64,000 nt of DNA from Cellulomonas hominis (GCF_014201095.1 NZ_JACHDN010000001.1:1984001-2048000); one strand, 5' to 3'. Positions 19,487-27,784 are shown, counted from the first letter of the stretch. Notes: generated by a model not told the origin, from the letters alone. Numbers and translations are program-made.

Positions 19487-20472
19487 AGATCGGGACCATC
19501 GAGCAGGCCATCTCGCTCTACGGGTTCTCCGAGCGGCTGGTCGACCGGCGCGACTACGGCGTCGACGACATGTTCGCCGAGCTGGCCTCCCTGGGCATCC
19601 AGAAGTTCGAGCTGATCGGGTCCCAGGTCTTCGACCAGTACCCGCGCCCGAAGGCGGCCGAGATCTCCGCCGTCCTCGACTCCGCCGCGCGGCACGGCGT
19701 GACCCCCTTCAGCTATGGCGGGTACACCGACGTGGGCCGGATCACCGGCCACGACGCGACCGACGACGAGATCATGCTCGACGTCACCTCGGACCTGCTG
19801 ACCGCCCGCGACCTCGGCGCGACGTTCCTGCGGGCCGGCGCCATCCCGGTGCGGCTGCTCGAGCAGTCGGCGGCGATGGCCGAGCGGCACCGCGTCCGCA
19901 TCGGCATCGAGGTGCACGCGCCGTCGCGGCCGAGCGACGCGAACATCCAGGCGCTGCTGGCGAGGATGGACGAGATCGACAGCCCCTACCTCGGCCTGGT
20001 GCCGGACTTCGGGTGCTTCATCGAGCGCCCCGCCCAGCCGGCGATCGACCGGCACCTGGCGAACGGCGCCCGGCAGGAGCTCATCGACTACGTCATCGAG
20101 CACCGGCACGACGGCCTGGACGAGCCGGGCATGCAGGCGCAGATCGCCTCGATGGGCGGCGGCGTGGCCGAGAAGGCGGCGGTGAGCGAGTTCTTCGGGT
20201 TCCTCTCGTTCGGGCCCGCCGACGTCGAGGGGTTCACGACGCTGCTGCACCGCACGCAGTACTTCCACTCGAAGTTCTACCACGTGACCGAGGACCTGCA
20301 GGACCCGCAGATCCCCGTCGAGCGGCTGCTCGAGGCGATCGTGAAGTCCGGCTTCGAGGGCATCCTCCTGTCCGAGTACGAGGGCCACGCGTTCCACCTC
20401 GACGACGCCCACGAGCAGCTCGAGCGGCACCTGCGGCTCGAGCAGAAGATCCTCACGGGGCTCCAGGGCTGA
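19483..20472 (+). CDS. TIM-barrel alpha subunit of C-glycoside deglycosidase type, locus 2
   Basis: 329-residue TIM-barrel metalloprotein of the sugar isomerase/epimerase fold. The expected active-site set is present: E143 and H145 (IEVHAPS), D175 (LVPDFG), H262 (FHSKFY) and E298 (LSEYEG). Overall identity with the locus-1 alpha subunit is clearly low, but the strand-end residues correspond. It starts with GTG overlapping the beta stop by 4 nt and ends before a strong hairpin at 20492-20535. The proposed role is beta-elimination of 3-keto glycosides, releasing the aglycone. Gene order (beta then alpha) is reversed relative to locus 1. Confidence 0.8.
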   Translation: MKIGTIEQAISLYGFSERLVDRRDYGVDDMFAELASLGIQKFELIGSQVFDQYPRPKAAEISAVLDSAARHGVTPFSYGGYTDVGRITGHDATDDEIMLDVTSDLLTARDLGATFLRAGAIPVRLLEQSAAMAERHRVRIGIEVHAPSRPSDANIQALLARMDEIDSPYLGLVPDFGCFIERPAQPAIDRHLANGARQELIDYVIEHRHDGLDEPGMQAQIASMGGGVAEKAAVSEFFGFLSFGPADVEGFTTLLHRTQYFHSKFYHVTEDLQDPQIPVERLLEAIVKSGFEGILLSEYEGHAFHLDDAHEQLERHLRLEQKILTGLQG

Positions 20473-20491
20473 CGCCCGCCCCGCCCCCGTC

Positions 20492-20535
20492 CCCCCGGGT
20501 GCTGCCGCGACGACCGTCGCGGCGGCGTCCGGGGG
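20492..20535 (+). terminator. Strong hairpin terminator after the locus-2 alpha gene
   Basis: Outer arms CCCCCGG and CCGGGGG enclose an inner perfect 8-bp stem GCCGCGAC / GTCGCGGC with a 4-nt loop. It lies 20 nt after the stop codon and separates the glycoside locus from the drug-exporter gene. Confidence 0.78.
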
Positions 20536-20644
20536 CGACCCCTGTCTCACCCCACGTCGTGGCCGGACGCGCCGGCGCTGGTCTGCCCCCGGGCCGATCG
20601 AGGGCTGGAAACCCCCGTGACACCGAACCGAACGGAGGGCCCCC

Positions 20645-22075
20645 GTGGCACGCCCGACCGACCCCACCACCCACCGGTGGTGGACCCTCGCAGCCGTCTC
20701 GCTGACGCAGCTGCTCATCATCCTCGACGGGACCATCGTCAACATCGCCCTGCCCAGCGCCCAGACCGAGCTCGGCCTGAGCGACGGGAGCCGCCAGTGG
20801 GTGGTGACCGCCTACGCGCTCACCTTCGGCGCGTTCCTGCTGCTCGGCGGACGCGTCGCCGACTACTGGGGTCGCAAGCGGGCCTACCTGCTCGGGCTGG
20901 CCCTGTTCGGCGCGGGCTCGGCATGGGGCGGTCTCACGCACAGCGGTGGCGAGCTCCTCGTCGCCCGTGGCGTGCAGGGCGTCGCGGCCGCGCTGATGGC
21001 GCCTGCGGCGCTGGCCTTCGTCACGCTCAGCTTCCCGGACGGCGCCGAACGCAACCGCGCCTTCGCGATCTTCGGTTCCCTCGGCGGGGCGGGCTCCGCC
21101 ATCGGCATGCTGCTCGGCGGCGTGCTCACCGAGTTCCTCTCCTGGCGGTGGTGCCTGCTCATCAACGTGCCCCTGGTCGTCGTCGGCGTCGTCGCGGGAG
21201 CGGTGCTGCTGCAGGAGAACCGCGCGGCCGGCGACCGGCGCTACGACGTGGCAGGTGCGGTCACCGCGACCCTCGGCTTCGGGCTGCTGGTCTACGGGCT
21301 CACGCTCGCGGAGCACTCCTGGACCTCGGCCGCGACCCTCGGCACGGTGACCAGCGGTCTGCTGCTGGTCGGTCTGTTCGTCCTGGTGGAGCACCGGTCC
21401 TCGCGGCCGCTGCTGCCGCTGCGGGTGCTCGCCGACCGGACCCGCGCCGCGGCGTTCGCGATCCAGGGCCTGATCGGCATGGTCGGCGTCGGCGCGATGG
21501 TCTACCTGGCCCTGCACCTCCAGCTCGTGCTGCATCTGCCGCCCCTGCAGGCGGGTCTCGGCACGCTGCCCTTCACCGCGGCCCTGATGGGCGCGGTGCC
21601 GGCCGCGATCCGGATGATCGACCGGGTCGGCCCGCGGCGGCAGATGATCGTCGGCCCTCTGATCAGCGCACTCGGCCTGGTCCTCTTGACCCAGGTCTCG
21701 GACGGCGGCTCGTACTGGACCGAGGTGCTCCCGGGCGTGGTGCTCATGGGGCTGGGCATGGGCTTCACGGTCGTGCCGCTCAACAACCTCGCACTGCACC
21801 GGGTGGCCCCGCACGACGCGGGCGTCGCGTCGGCCACGATCACCGCGACCAACCAGCTCGGCGGCTCGATCGGGCTCGCGGTGCTGACCGCGGTCTACAC
21901 CGCGGTGGTGGGGACGGGGTCGATGGTGACCGGGAACGCGACGGTGTTCGCGGTGGGTGCGGGGATCTACCTCACCGCCGCGGCGGTCGCGTGGTGGCTC
22001 GTCCGCCCCGAGCGGGGAGCGGGTCCCACGGGAGACGATCGGGTCCCGGAGCCGGCGGCCGCGGTCGGCTCCTGA
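20645..22075 (+). CDS. DHA2-family (14-TM) MFS drug exporter
   Basis: 476-residue proton-driven exporter of the EmrB/QacA type, with 14 predicted membrane segments. The first segment carries LDGTIVNIALP, and the motif-A loop reads GRVADYWGRKRAY (about 74-86). The GTG start at 20645 follows GGAGGGCCCCC. It is in the same direction as the deglycosidase pair but behind a strong hairpin, so it is likely its own unit. It may export a toxic aglycone released by the upstream enzymes, or be an unrelated resistance pump; sequence alone does not decide. Confidence 0.88.
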   Translation: MARPTDPTTHRWWTLAAVSLTQLLIILDGTIVNIALPSAQTELGLSDGSRQWVVTAYALTFGAFLLLGGRVADYWGRKRAYLLGLALFGAGSAWGGLTHSGGELLVARGVQGVAAALMAPAALAFVTLSFPDGAERNRAFAIFGSLGGAGSAIGMLLGGVLTEFLSWRWCLLINVPLVVVGVVAGAVLLQENRAAGDRRYDVAGAVTATLGFGLLVYGLTLAEHSWTSAATLGTVTSGLLLVGLFVLVEHRSSRPLLPLRVLADRTRAAAFAIQGLIGMVGVGAMVYLALHLQLVLHLPPLQAGLGTLPFTAALMGAVPAAIRMIDRVGPRRQMIVGPLISALGLVLLTQVSDGGSYWTEVLPGVVLMGLGMGFTVVPLNNLALHRVAPHDAGVASATITATNQLGGSIGLAVLTAVYTAVVGTGSMVTGNATVFAVGAGIYLTAAAVAWWLVRPERGAGPTGDDRVPEPAAAVGS

Positions 22076-22155
22076 CCCGGTGATGCACGACGCCGTGCGG
22101 GGGACGACAGGTCGTCCCCCGCACAGCGTCGAGGTGGTGCGCGGGGGGTGCCTGC

Positions 22156-22290
22156 TCAGCGGGCGGAGTCGGGCTCCGGCCAGGGGGCGTTGCCGGGGCG
22201 CAGGGCGGCGCGGTACCGGCGGAACAGCCGGCGGAGCTCGTGCGCGATCTCCTTGACGGCGGGGTCGAAGTCGACGGGCTCGTTGTGCAT
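22156..22290 (-). CDS. Small basic protein, 44 residues, unknown function
   Basis: Short reading frame with an ATG at 22290 preceded by GGAG five bases upstream and a charged amphipathic helix (AHELRRLFRRYRAAL, about 16-30) followed by a Pro-rich tail ending in PEPDSAR. No family recognised. It is flanked by a convergent exporter gene and, upstream on the minus strand, about 200 bases shared with the divergent peptidase gene, which supports its having its own promoter. The helix is Arg-rich and could bind nucleic acid or membrane, which is speculation. Confidence 0.5.
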   Translation of the reverse strand: MHNEPVDFDPAVKEIAHELRRLFRRYRAALRPGNAPWPEPDSAR

Positions 22291-22504
22291 CGTGGTCTCC
22301 TCGTCCGCGCGGCGTGCGACGACCGAGCCAGGCCAGCGGAGGCTGACATGACAAAGGCGCCCGGTCCCCGGTGGGGTGGACGCCTCTACGCGCTGCAGAC
22401 AGGTCCATGATACCGATCGCCCGCCGCGCGGTGGCGCTGTGCGGCGGGGTGATCTCCACCACGGTGGCGATGGCCGCCCGACGCTCACGCGTACCGTCAC
22501 GTCG

Positions 22505-23134
22505 GTGACCGCCCTCCTCCTGCTCTCGCTCGGCCACGGCGCCGTGCCCGCGTTCCTCGCCGCCCACGCCCCCGCGGACCGCCCGCTGACGATCGGCTAC
22601 GTCCCGGACGCCGCCCGCGCGGACCCCGCCGCCCCGTGGGCCGTCGCCGAGCGGGACCGCGTCGCCGCCCTCGGGCACGCGGTCGTCGACGTCCGCCTCA
22701 CCGGCGCGACCCCGGCGGACGTGGCCGCGGCGCTCGGCGGCGTGGACGCCCTGTACGTCGCCGGCGGGAACACGTTCGCCCTGCTGGACGCCCTGCGGTC
22801 GTCCGGCGCGGACGCCCTGGTCGCCGACAGGGTCCGGGCCGGGCTGCCCTACATCGGCTCCAGCGCGGGGTCCATCGTCGCCGGGCCGAGCGCCGAGCCC
22901 GCCACGCTCATGGACGACCCCGCGGAGGCGCCCGGGCTCACCGACCGGCGCGGGCTCGGGCTGACGGACGCGGTCGTCGTGCCGCACGCCGACGGCAAGC
23001 TGCCGCCGTACCCGTTGGAGCTCATCGGGCGGACCCTCGACCGGTACGGGTCGGACCACGAGCTGGTGCCGCTGTGCGACGACGAGGCGCTGCTCGTCAC
23101 CGGGCCGGGATGGACGGTCGTGGCGTCCGCCTGA
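22505..23134 (+). CDS. pepE: Peptidase E-like serine peptidase (S51 family)
   Basis: 209-residue cytoplasmic peptidase of the class-I glutamine-amidotransferase-like fold that cleaves Asp-X dipeptides. The nucleophile S120 is in GSSAG (118-122), and H161 lies in VVPHADG as expected. The GAGG-poor leader makes the GTG at 22505 a best guess; the protein then begins TALLLLSLGHG, matching the usual N-terminal strand. It is about 20 residues shorter than the enterobacterial enzyme. No operon partner is visible. Confidence 0.82.
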   Translation: MTALLLLSLGHGAVPAFLAAHAPADRPLTIGYVPDAARADPAAPWAVAERDRVAALGHAVVDVRLTGATPADVAAALGGVDALYVAGGNTFALLDALRSSGADALVADRVRAGLPYIGSSAGSIVAGPSAEPATLMDDPAEAPGLTDRRGLGLTDAVVVPHADGKLPPYPLELIGRTLDRYGSDHELVPLCDDEALLVTGPGWTVVASA

Positions 23135-23207
23135 CGGCCGTCCCAACAGGCCACCCGGGCCGGAGGACCCGCGCACCGGGCGGATCGGGACCGCTACTGT
23201 CCGCACC

Positions 23208-23726
23208 ATGACCGACCAGCAGCCCCCTGCCGCGCCCGGAGACCCGCAGCCGTACGGCGTGCAGCCCTACGCCCCGCAGCCGTACCCGGGTGCGGACCCG
23301 TACGCCGACCCGGCCGCGTACGGCGACCCGGGCGCGTACGGCGCGGGCTACGGTGCGCCCGCCTACGGCGCCCCCGCGTACGCCGCGCCGGCCTACGGGG
23401 CGCCCGCCTACGGCGGCCCGGCCGCCGGCGCGCCCTACGGCTACGACCCGGTCTCCGGCCAGCCGTGGTCCGAGAAGACCCGCGCCACCGCCGGCCTGCT
23501 GTCGCTGCTGCTCCCGTTCGTCGGCGTGTGCGGCGTGGGTCGGCTGTACGCCGGGCAGACCGGCATCGGACTGGCGCAGCTCCTCGGGTTCTTCCTGGGC
23601 GGGCTGCTCATGTTCGTGCTGATCGGGTTCGTCATCGTCCCGGCGGTGTGGATCTGGTCGGTCGTCGACGGGATCGTGCTGCTCGCCAACGGCGGTCGCG
23701 ACGGCCACGGGCGCCCCCTGCGCTGA
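23208..23726 (+). CDS. TM2-domain membrane protein with Pro/Tyr/Gly-rich N-terminus
   Basis: 172 residues. The first about 80 residues consist of imperfect repeats of a YGAPAYG/PYA type with many Pro, Tyr, Ala and Gly, likely disordered and cytoplasmic. The TM2 domain follows from about residue 85: KTRATAGLLS, a first helix, GRLYAGQTGIGLAQLL in the loop, then a second helix ending WSVVDGIVLL. TM2 proteins are small two-helix membrane proteins of unclear function; the polar repeat resembles those of actinobacterial envelope or division proteins. Confidence 0.85.
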   Translation: MTDQQPPAAPGDPQPYGVQPYAPQPYPGADPYADPAAYGDPGAYGAGYGAPAYGAPAYAAPAYGAPAYGGPAAGAPYGYDPVSGQPWSEKTRATAGLLSLLLPFVGVCGVGRLYAGQTGIGLAQLLGFFLGGLLMFVLIGFVIVPAVWIWSVVDGIVLLANGGRDGHGRPLR

Positions 23727-23814
23727 CGCCCGGCGACGGTCCGCCCGGTCCGGCCCCTCCGCGGGTCGCGCCGAACCGCACCCTGAGTGCGCGCGGCCCT
23801 GTCAGGATGCGCGC

Positions 23815-25896
23815 ATGCCCTCGTCCCGCCGCCTGCTCGCGAGCGCCGCCTTCGCGGGGCTGCTGCTCCTGGCCGCGCCGTCCGGACCCGCGGGCGCGGA
23901 GCCGGCGCCGCCCGCAGCGGTGGTCGCCGCCGTTCCCGCCGTCCCCGCCGCGCCCGCCGTCCTGCAGGCCGCCGGCCCGCTCCGGGCGGCCGAGGACCGC
24001 ACCGAGGGCCTGCGCGTCGAGACGTCGGCCACCTACACGGTGGACCTGGCGGCGAGCGTCGTGCACGTCGAGCACCTCGCGACGCTGACCCACCAGACCC
24101 CGTCGTCGGGCGCCTGGTACTACACGTTCGAGGAGTTCGCGGTGCCCACGCTGCCGGGAGCGACGGGCGTGGCCGCGACGTGGGACGACGGCACGGCGCT
24201 GCGGTTCCGGCTCCAGCCCGGCACCGACGAGTACGTCCCCGCGGTCGTGGTGTCGCTGCGCCCGGTGCTCACGTACGGCGACACCCGGACGCTGCGGGTG
24301 ACGTACGACCTGCCGGCGCAGCCGCCGCGCGTCGCGACGTACGCGCAGGTGAACCCGGCGTTCGCGACGTTCCCGGTGATCCTCGACGGCGACCCGGGGC
24401 TCGCGTCCGCGCGCGTCGTCGTGCCGGACGGCCCCGAGGTCGAGGTGGTCGGTGACGCGATGGCCCCGACGTCCGCCGGCGGCAGCACCACGTGGAGCGC
24501 GGACGCCGTCGCCGACCCCGTCGCGTGGCAGGCGCAGGTGGTCGTCCGGGACGACGACGCGCTCGTGCCGGCCGACGTCGCGTACGGCGACGGGGTGCGG
24601 GTGCTCGGCTGGCCGGACGACGCGGAGTGGCTGGCGTTCACCACCGACCTGGCGAGGCGCGGGCTGCCGGTCCTGGAGGAGGCGATCGGCCGCTCGTGGA
24701 CGGTGACGGGCGAGCTGCGCATCCTCGAGGCGGCCACCCCGAGCGCCTACGGGTACGCCGGCTGGTACGACCACGCCAGCGGGACCATCGAGATCGGCGA
24801 CACCCTCGACGCGCGCGTCACCCTGCACGAGCTCGCGCACGCCTGGTTCAACGGGACGACGTTCGAGGGCCGGTGGATCGGCGAGGCGCTCGCCGACGAG
24901 TACGCCGCGCTGGCGATGGAGCGCCTCGGGCAGGAGCGGCCCGTGCCCGCGCCGCTGGACCCGTCACGTCCGGACGCCGTGCGGCTGGTCGACTGGGAGG
25001 ACGCCCGCGCGGACGGGCCCGAGGCGGGGACGCACGACGAGTACGGGTACGCCGCGTCCTGGTGGGTGGCGCACGAGGTGGCCGCGGAGATCGGCGCGGA
25101 GAGCCTGTCCGCCGTCGTCGCCGCCGCGGTGGACGGCGTGGACGCGTACCCCGCCGCGACCGACGACGCGGGTCCGTCCGGCCCGACCGGCTGGCAGCGG
25201 CTGCTGGACCTGCTCGAGCAGGTCGGCGGCTCCCAGCGGGCGGAGCAGGTGTTCCGGGACGTCGTCGTCGCGCAGGGCGACCTGCCGCTGCTCGACGCGC
25301 GCGCCGCCGCCCGGGCCGAGTACCGGCGCCTGCTCGACGCCGGTGCCGGCTGGGCGCCGCCCGCTGCGGTGCGCGACGCCATGGCGGACTGGGACTTCGC
25401 CGCCGCGACGGCCGCGGTGCCGGCGGTGCTCGCGCTGCTCGAGGAGCGGGACGCCCTGACCGCGGAGCTCGACGGCGCGGGCCTGGACGCCCCCGGGGCC
25501 CTGCAGGGCCAGGTCGAGAACGCGGGCTCGGTCGCCGAGGCCGCCGAGCAGGTCGACGACGCGGCCCGGGCGGCCAGCGCGCTGGTGGCCGCCGACGCCG
25601 GCCGGGACGACGCGGACCCGTTCACCCGGCTCGGCCTGCTGGTCGGCGGGGTGGACGGCGACCTCGCCGCGGGGGCCGCCGCGCTGGACGAGGGCCGGTA
25701 CGACGACGCGGCGGCCGCCGCGGAGCGGGCGTCGGCGACGCTGGGTTCGGCCCCGGCGCGCGCGGCGGCGGTGCTGGCGGGCCTGCTGGTGCTGGCGGCC
25801 GGCGGCGTGGTCCTGGTCCGCCGCCGGCGGTCCGACCCCACCCCGGCCCCGGCCGGACCCCGGGCCCCGGCCGACCCGTCCCACCCGGTCGCCTGA
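23815..25896 (+). CDS. Secreted membrane-anchored M1-like zinc metallopeptidase
   Basis: 693-residue exported protein: signal peptide (about 1-28, ending AGAEP), a beta-rich N-terminal domain to about 230, a gluzincin-like catalytic domain, a helical Ala-rich region, then a single membrane segment (about 645-667) and RRRR stop-transfer tail. The zinc motif is HELAH (338-342) and the likely third ligand is E357 in RWIGEALADE, aligning with the WLNEG motif of M1 peptidases; the spacer is 14 residues rather than 18. Catalysis at the outer cell face on peptides is inferred. No partner genes are evident, and the substrate is unknown. Confidence 0.75.
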   Translation: MPSSRRLLASAAFAGLLLLAAPSGPAGAEPAPPAAVVAAVPAVPAAPAVLQAAGPLRAAEDRTEGLRVETSATYTVDLAASVVHVEHLATLTHQTPSSGAWYYTFEEFAVPTLPGATGVAATWDDGTALRFRLQPGTDEYVPAVVVSLRPVLTYGDTRTLRVTYDLPAQPPRVATYAQVNPAFATFPVILDGDPGLASARVVVPDGPEVEVVGDAMAPTSAGGSTTWSADAVADPVAWQAQVVVRDDDALVPADVAYGDGVRVLGWPDDAEWLAFTTDLARRGLPVLEEAIGRSWTVTGELRILEAATPSAYGYAGWYDHASGTIEIGDTLDARVTLHELAHAWFNGTTFEGRWIGEALADEYAALAMERLGQERPVPAPLDPSRPDAVRLVDWEDARADGPEAGTHDEYGYAASWWVAHEVAAEIGAESLSAVVAAAVDGVDAYPAATDDAGPSGPTGWQRLLDLLEQVGGSQRAEQVFRDVVVAQGDLPLLDARAAARAEYRRLLDAGAGWAPPAAVRDAMADWDFAAATAAVPAVLALLEERDALTAELDGAGLDAPGALQGQVENAGSVAEAAEQVDDAARAASALVAADAGRDDADPFTRLGLLVGGVDGDLAAGAAALDEGRYDDAAAAAERASATLGSAPARAAAVLAGLLVLAAGGVVLVRRRRSDPTPAPAGPRAPADPSHPVA

Positions 25897-26003
25897 CCCG
25901 ATCCCGCAGCGCCCGCCGAGTCGGACCTTCCCCTGCGCGCGGCACCCCGGCTAGCCTCGACGGCGCCGCCCACCCCCACGACGACGTGCCCGGAGGCCCC
26001 GTC

Positions 26004-26357
26004 ATGCGCTACTGCTTCACCTCCCGCGTCGACCCCCGTCACCTGGACGCCTACCGCGCGCGGCACGCCGCCGTCTGGCCGGAGATGCTCGAGGCCCTGC
26101 GGGACGCCGGCTGGCGGGACTACTCGCTGTTCCTCGGCGACGACGGCCTGCTGGTCGGGTACTTCGAGGCCGACGACAACGACCTGGCCCAGGCGCGGAT
26201 GGCGGCGACCGAGGTGAACGCCCGGTGGCAGGCCGAGATGGCCGCGCTGTTCGAGGCGGACGGCCCGCCGGACGAGGGGTTCCGGTACCTGCCGGAGGTG
26301 TTCCACCTGGAGGACCAGCTCCGTGCGGCCGGCGGGGCCTCCGCGAGCGGCGAGTGA
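26004..26357 (+). CDS. rhaM: L-rhamnose mutarotase
   Basis: 117-residue ferredoxin-like-fold dimer that interconverts alpha and beta anomers of L-rhamnose. The signature RHAAVWPEM (about 20-28, with H21) and DYSLFL are intact, and a Trp-rich C-terminal half (NARWQAEM, PEVFHLE) follows. The ATG has GGAGG eight bases upstream. No rhamnose isomerase, kinase or transporter gene is beside it, so it appears as a stand-alone gene; related mutarotases act on other sugars such as fucose. Confidence 0.85.
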   Translation: MRYCFTSRVDPRHLDAYRARHAAVWPEMLEALRDAGWRDYSLFLGDDGLLVGYFEADDNDLAQARMAATEVNARWQAEMAALFEADGPPDEGFRYLPEVFHLEDQLRAAGGASASGE

Positions 26358-26393
26358 GCCAGGCCTTCCTTTCTAGACGGGTTGCGGGGGCGG

Positions 26394-26415
26394 GCCTACC
26401 GTCGACCGGGTAGGC
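26394..26415. promoter_or_regulatory. Inverted repeat upstream of the DUF1540 gene
   Basis: Arms GCCTACC (26394-26400) and GGTAGGC (26409-26415) separated by 8 nt, 29 nt before the ATG of the DUF1540 gene. It is positioned either as a repressor site in the promoter or as a hairpin of the rhaM end or the 5' leader; the symmetry is certain, the role is not. Confidence 0.3.
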
Positions 26416-26443
26416 ACAGCCGCCCCCACCCCGGAGGTCTTCG

Positions 26444-26746
26444 ATGAGCACCCTCATGGACCAGCCGCCCGTCTCCGAGTGCTCGGTCGACGGCTGCTCG
26501 TACAACCACGACCACGCCTGCAACGCCGCCGCGATCACGGTCGGCGGCACCGGTGACGCCCAGTGCTTCACGTTCATCCCGCTCAGCGTCAAGGGCGGGC
26601 TCGACCGCGTCGTGTCCCACGTGGGCGCGTGCCAGCGGGTCGACTGCACGCACAACGAGCACCTCGAGTGCGCGGCGGACTCGGTCCGCATCGGCGCCGG
26701 CCACGACCTGGCCGACTGCCTGACGTTCCAGCCCGTCCCGGCCTGA
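26444..26746 (+). CDS. Double DUF1540 cysteine-rich protein
   Basis: 100-residue cytoplasmic protein made of two tandem DUF1540 units: Cys at 13, 18, 26 and 41 in the first (CSVDGCSYNHDHAC, then DAQC), and a matching set in the second (CQRVDCTHNEHLEC, then LADC). Each unit has four Cys and His between them, suggesting metal binding. GGAGGT stands six bases from the ATG. In spore formers and actinobacteria such proteins are short and of unknown role. Both units retain all four cysteines, so neither is degenerate. Confidence 0.82.
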   Translation: MSTLMDQPPVSECSVDGCSYNHDHACNAAAITVGGTGDAQCFTFIPLSVKGGLDRVVSHVGACQRVDCTHNEHLECAADSVRIGAGHDLADCLTFQPVPA

Positions 26747-26805
26747 CGCCGGCACACCGGCCCCCGCGTCCCTCGCCGGACCCGGGGGCCGCGGCCTGCC
26801 CGGGG

Positions 26806-27471
26806 TCAGTCCTCGCGCTCCGTCGCCGCCACGACCGCCGCCGCCACGGGCACCGCGCCCTCCGACAGCTCCAGCGTGAGCCCGGCGGTGCGGGGCTCGT
26901 CGAGCAGCCCCACGAGGACGGCCGCCACGTCGTCCCGCGGGACCTTCCCGCGCGGGATCTCCGGCCCGAGCCGCACGTGCCCGGTGCCCGGGTCGTCGGT
27001 CAGGGCGCCGGGGCGCAGGATCGTCCAGTCGAGGTCGCGGCCCCGGAGGTCCTCCTCGGCCGCGGTCTTCGCGCGCAGGTAGGCGGCGAACACCTCGTCG
27101 GTGCCGGGCGGCGGCTCCGCACCCGCGCCCACGGACGACACGAGCAGGTACCGGCGGACCCCGGCGGTGGCGGCGGCGTCGGCGAGCAGGGCGGCGGCCG
27201 CGCGGTCCACGGTGTCCTTGCGGCCGGCCCCGCTGCCGGGTCCGGCGCCCGCGGCGAACACGACGGCGTCCGCGCCGGCCAGGTGGGTGGCGAGCGCGGC
27301 GGCGTCGGTGTCCTCGAGGTCGAGCAGCACGGCGGTGGCGCCGTCGGCCTCGACGTCCGCGACGTGCGCGGCGTTGCGCACGATCGCGACGGGGGTGTCG
27401 CCGCGCCCCGCGAGCAGCCGGCTCAGGCGTCGGGCGATCTGCCCGTGGCCCCCGGCGATGGCGATGCGCAT
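26806..27471 (-). CDS. NAD(P)-binding atypical SDR (NmrA/NAD(P)H-binding family)
   Basis: 221-residue single Rossmann-domain protein. The dinucleotide loop GGHGQIA is at about 7-13, VSSVGAG at the end of strand 4 carries the Ser of the active region, and YLRAKTAAEEDL provides the Tyr-X3-Lys pair shape of atypical SDRs. The ATG at 27471 is preceded by GGGGG. It resembles YwnB/YhfK-like proteins that reduce quinones, flavins or serve redox sensing. It stands alone on the minus strand, convergent with the DUF1540 gene. Confidence 0.83.
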   Translation of the reverse strand: MRIAIAGGHGQIARRLSRLLAGRGDTPVAIVRNAAHVADVEADGATAVLLDLEDTDAAALATHLAGADAVVFAAGAGPGSGAGRKDTVDRAAAALLADAAATAGVRRYLLVSSVGAGAEPPPGTDEVFAAYLRAKTAAEEDLRGRDLDWTILRPGALTDDPGTGHVRLGPEIPRGKVPRDDVAAVLVGLLDEPRTAGLTLELSEGAVPVAAAVVAATERED

Positions 27472-27784
27472 GCCCCCACCGTAGGAGCGCGGGGCACGGA
27501 TCGCACGGGGTGCCTCCCCGGGCCGCTGCAGGGGGCGCGGCGGCCCGGGGAAGCGTGGCCACCCGTCATCGAAGGGGTGGTGACGGCGGTCGGCCTGCAC
27601 GGCGCCACCAGACCGGCCAGGGGGGATGCCTCCCGGTGCCATCGTGCAGGACCCACGCTATGCCGGTCGGGTACCCCTCATCACTACTCAGAAGTAGCGG
27701 AAGCGGTTCCCCCTGAGCGGTACGGCCCGGAGTTGAGTGCCGTGAGGGGTCGGCTCGGTGGGCACTCAGGCGACGTCTGAGGGG
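27472..27784. other. Intergenic region with an inverted repeat
   Basis: No convincing gene in these 313 bases. A perfect 8-bp inverted repeat TGAGTGCC (27734-27741) / GGCACTCA (27761-27768) lies just after the minus-strand gene ending at 27785 and may form its terminator. CTACTCAGAAGTAG at about 27684-27697 is a second, shorter inverted repeat. Base composition is a little less GC-rich here than around it. Confidence 0.35.
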
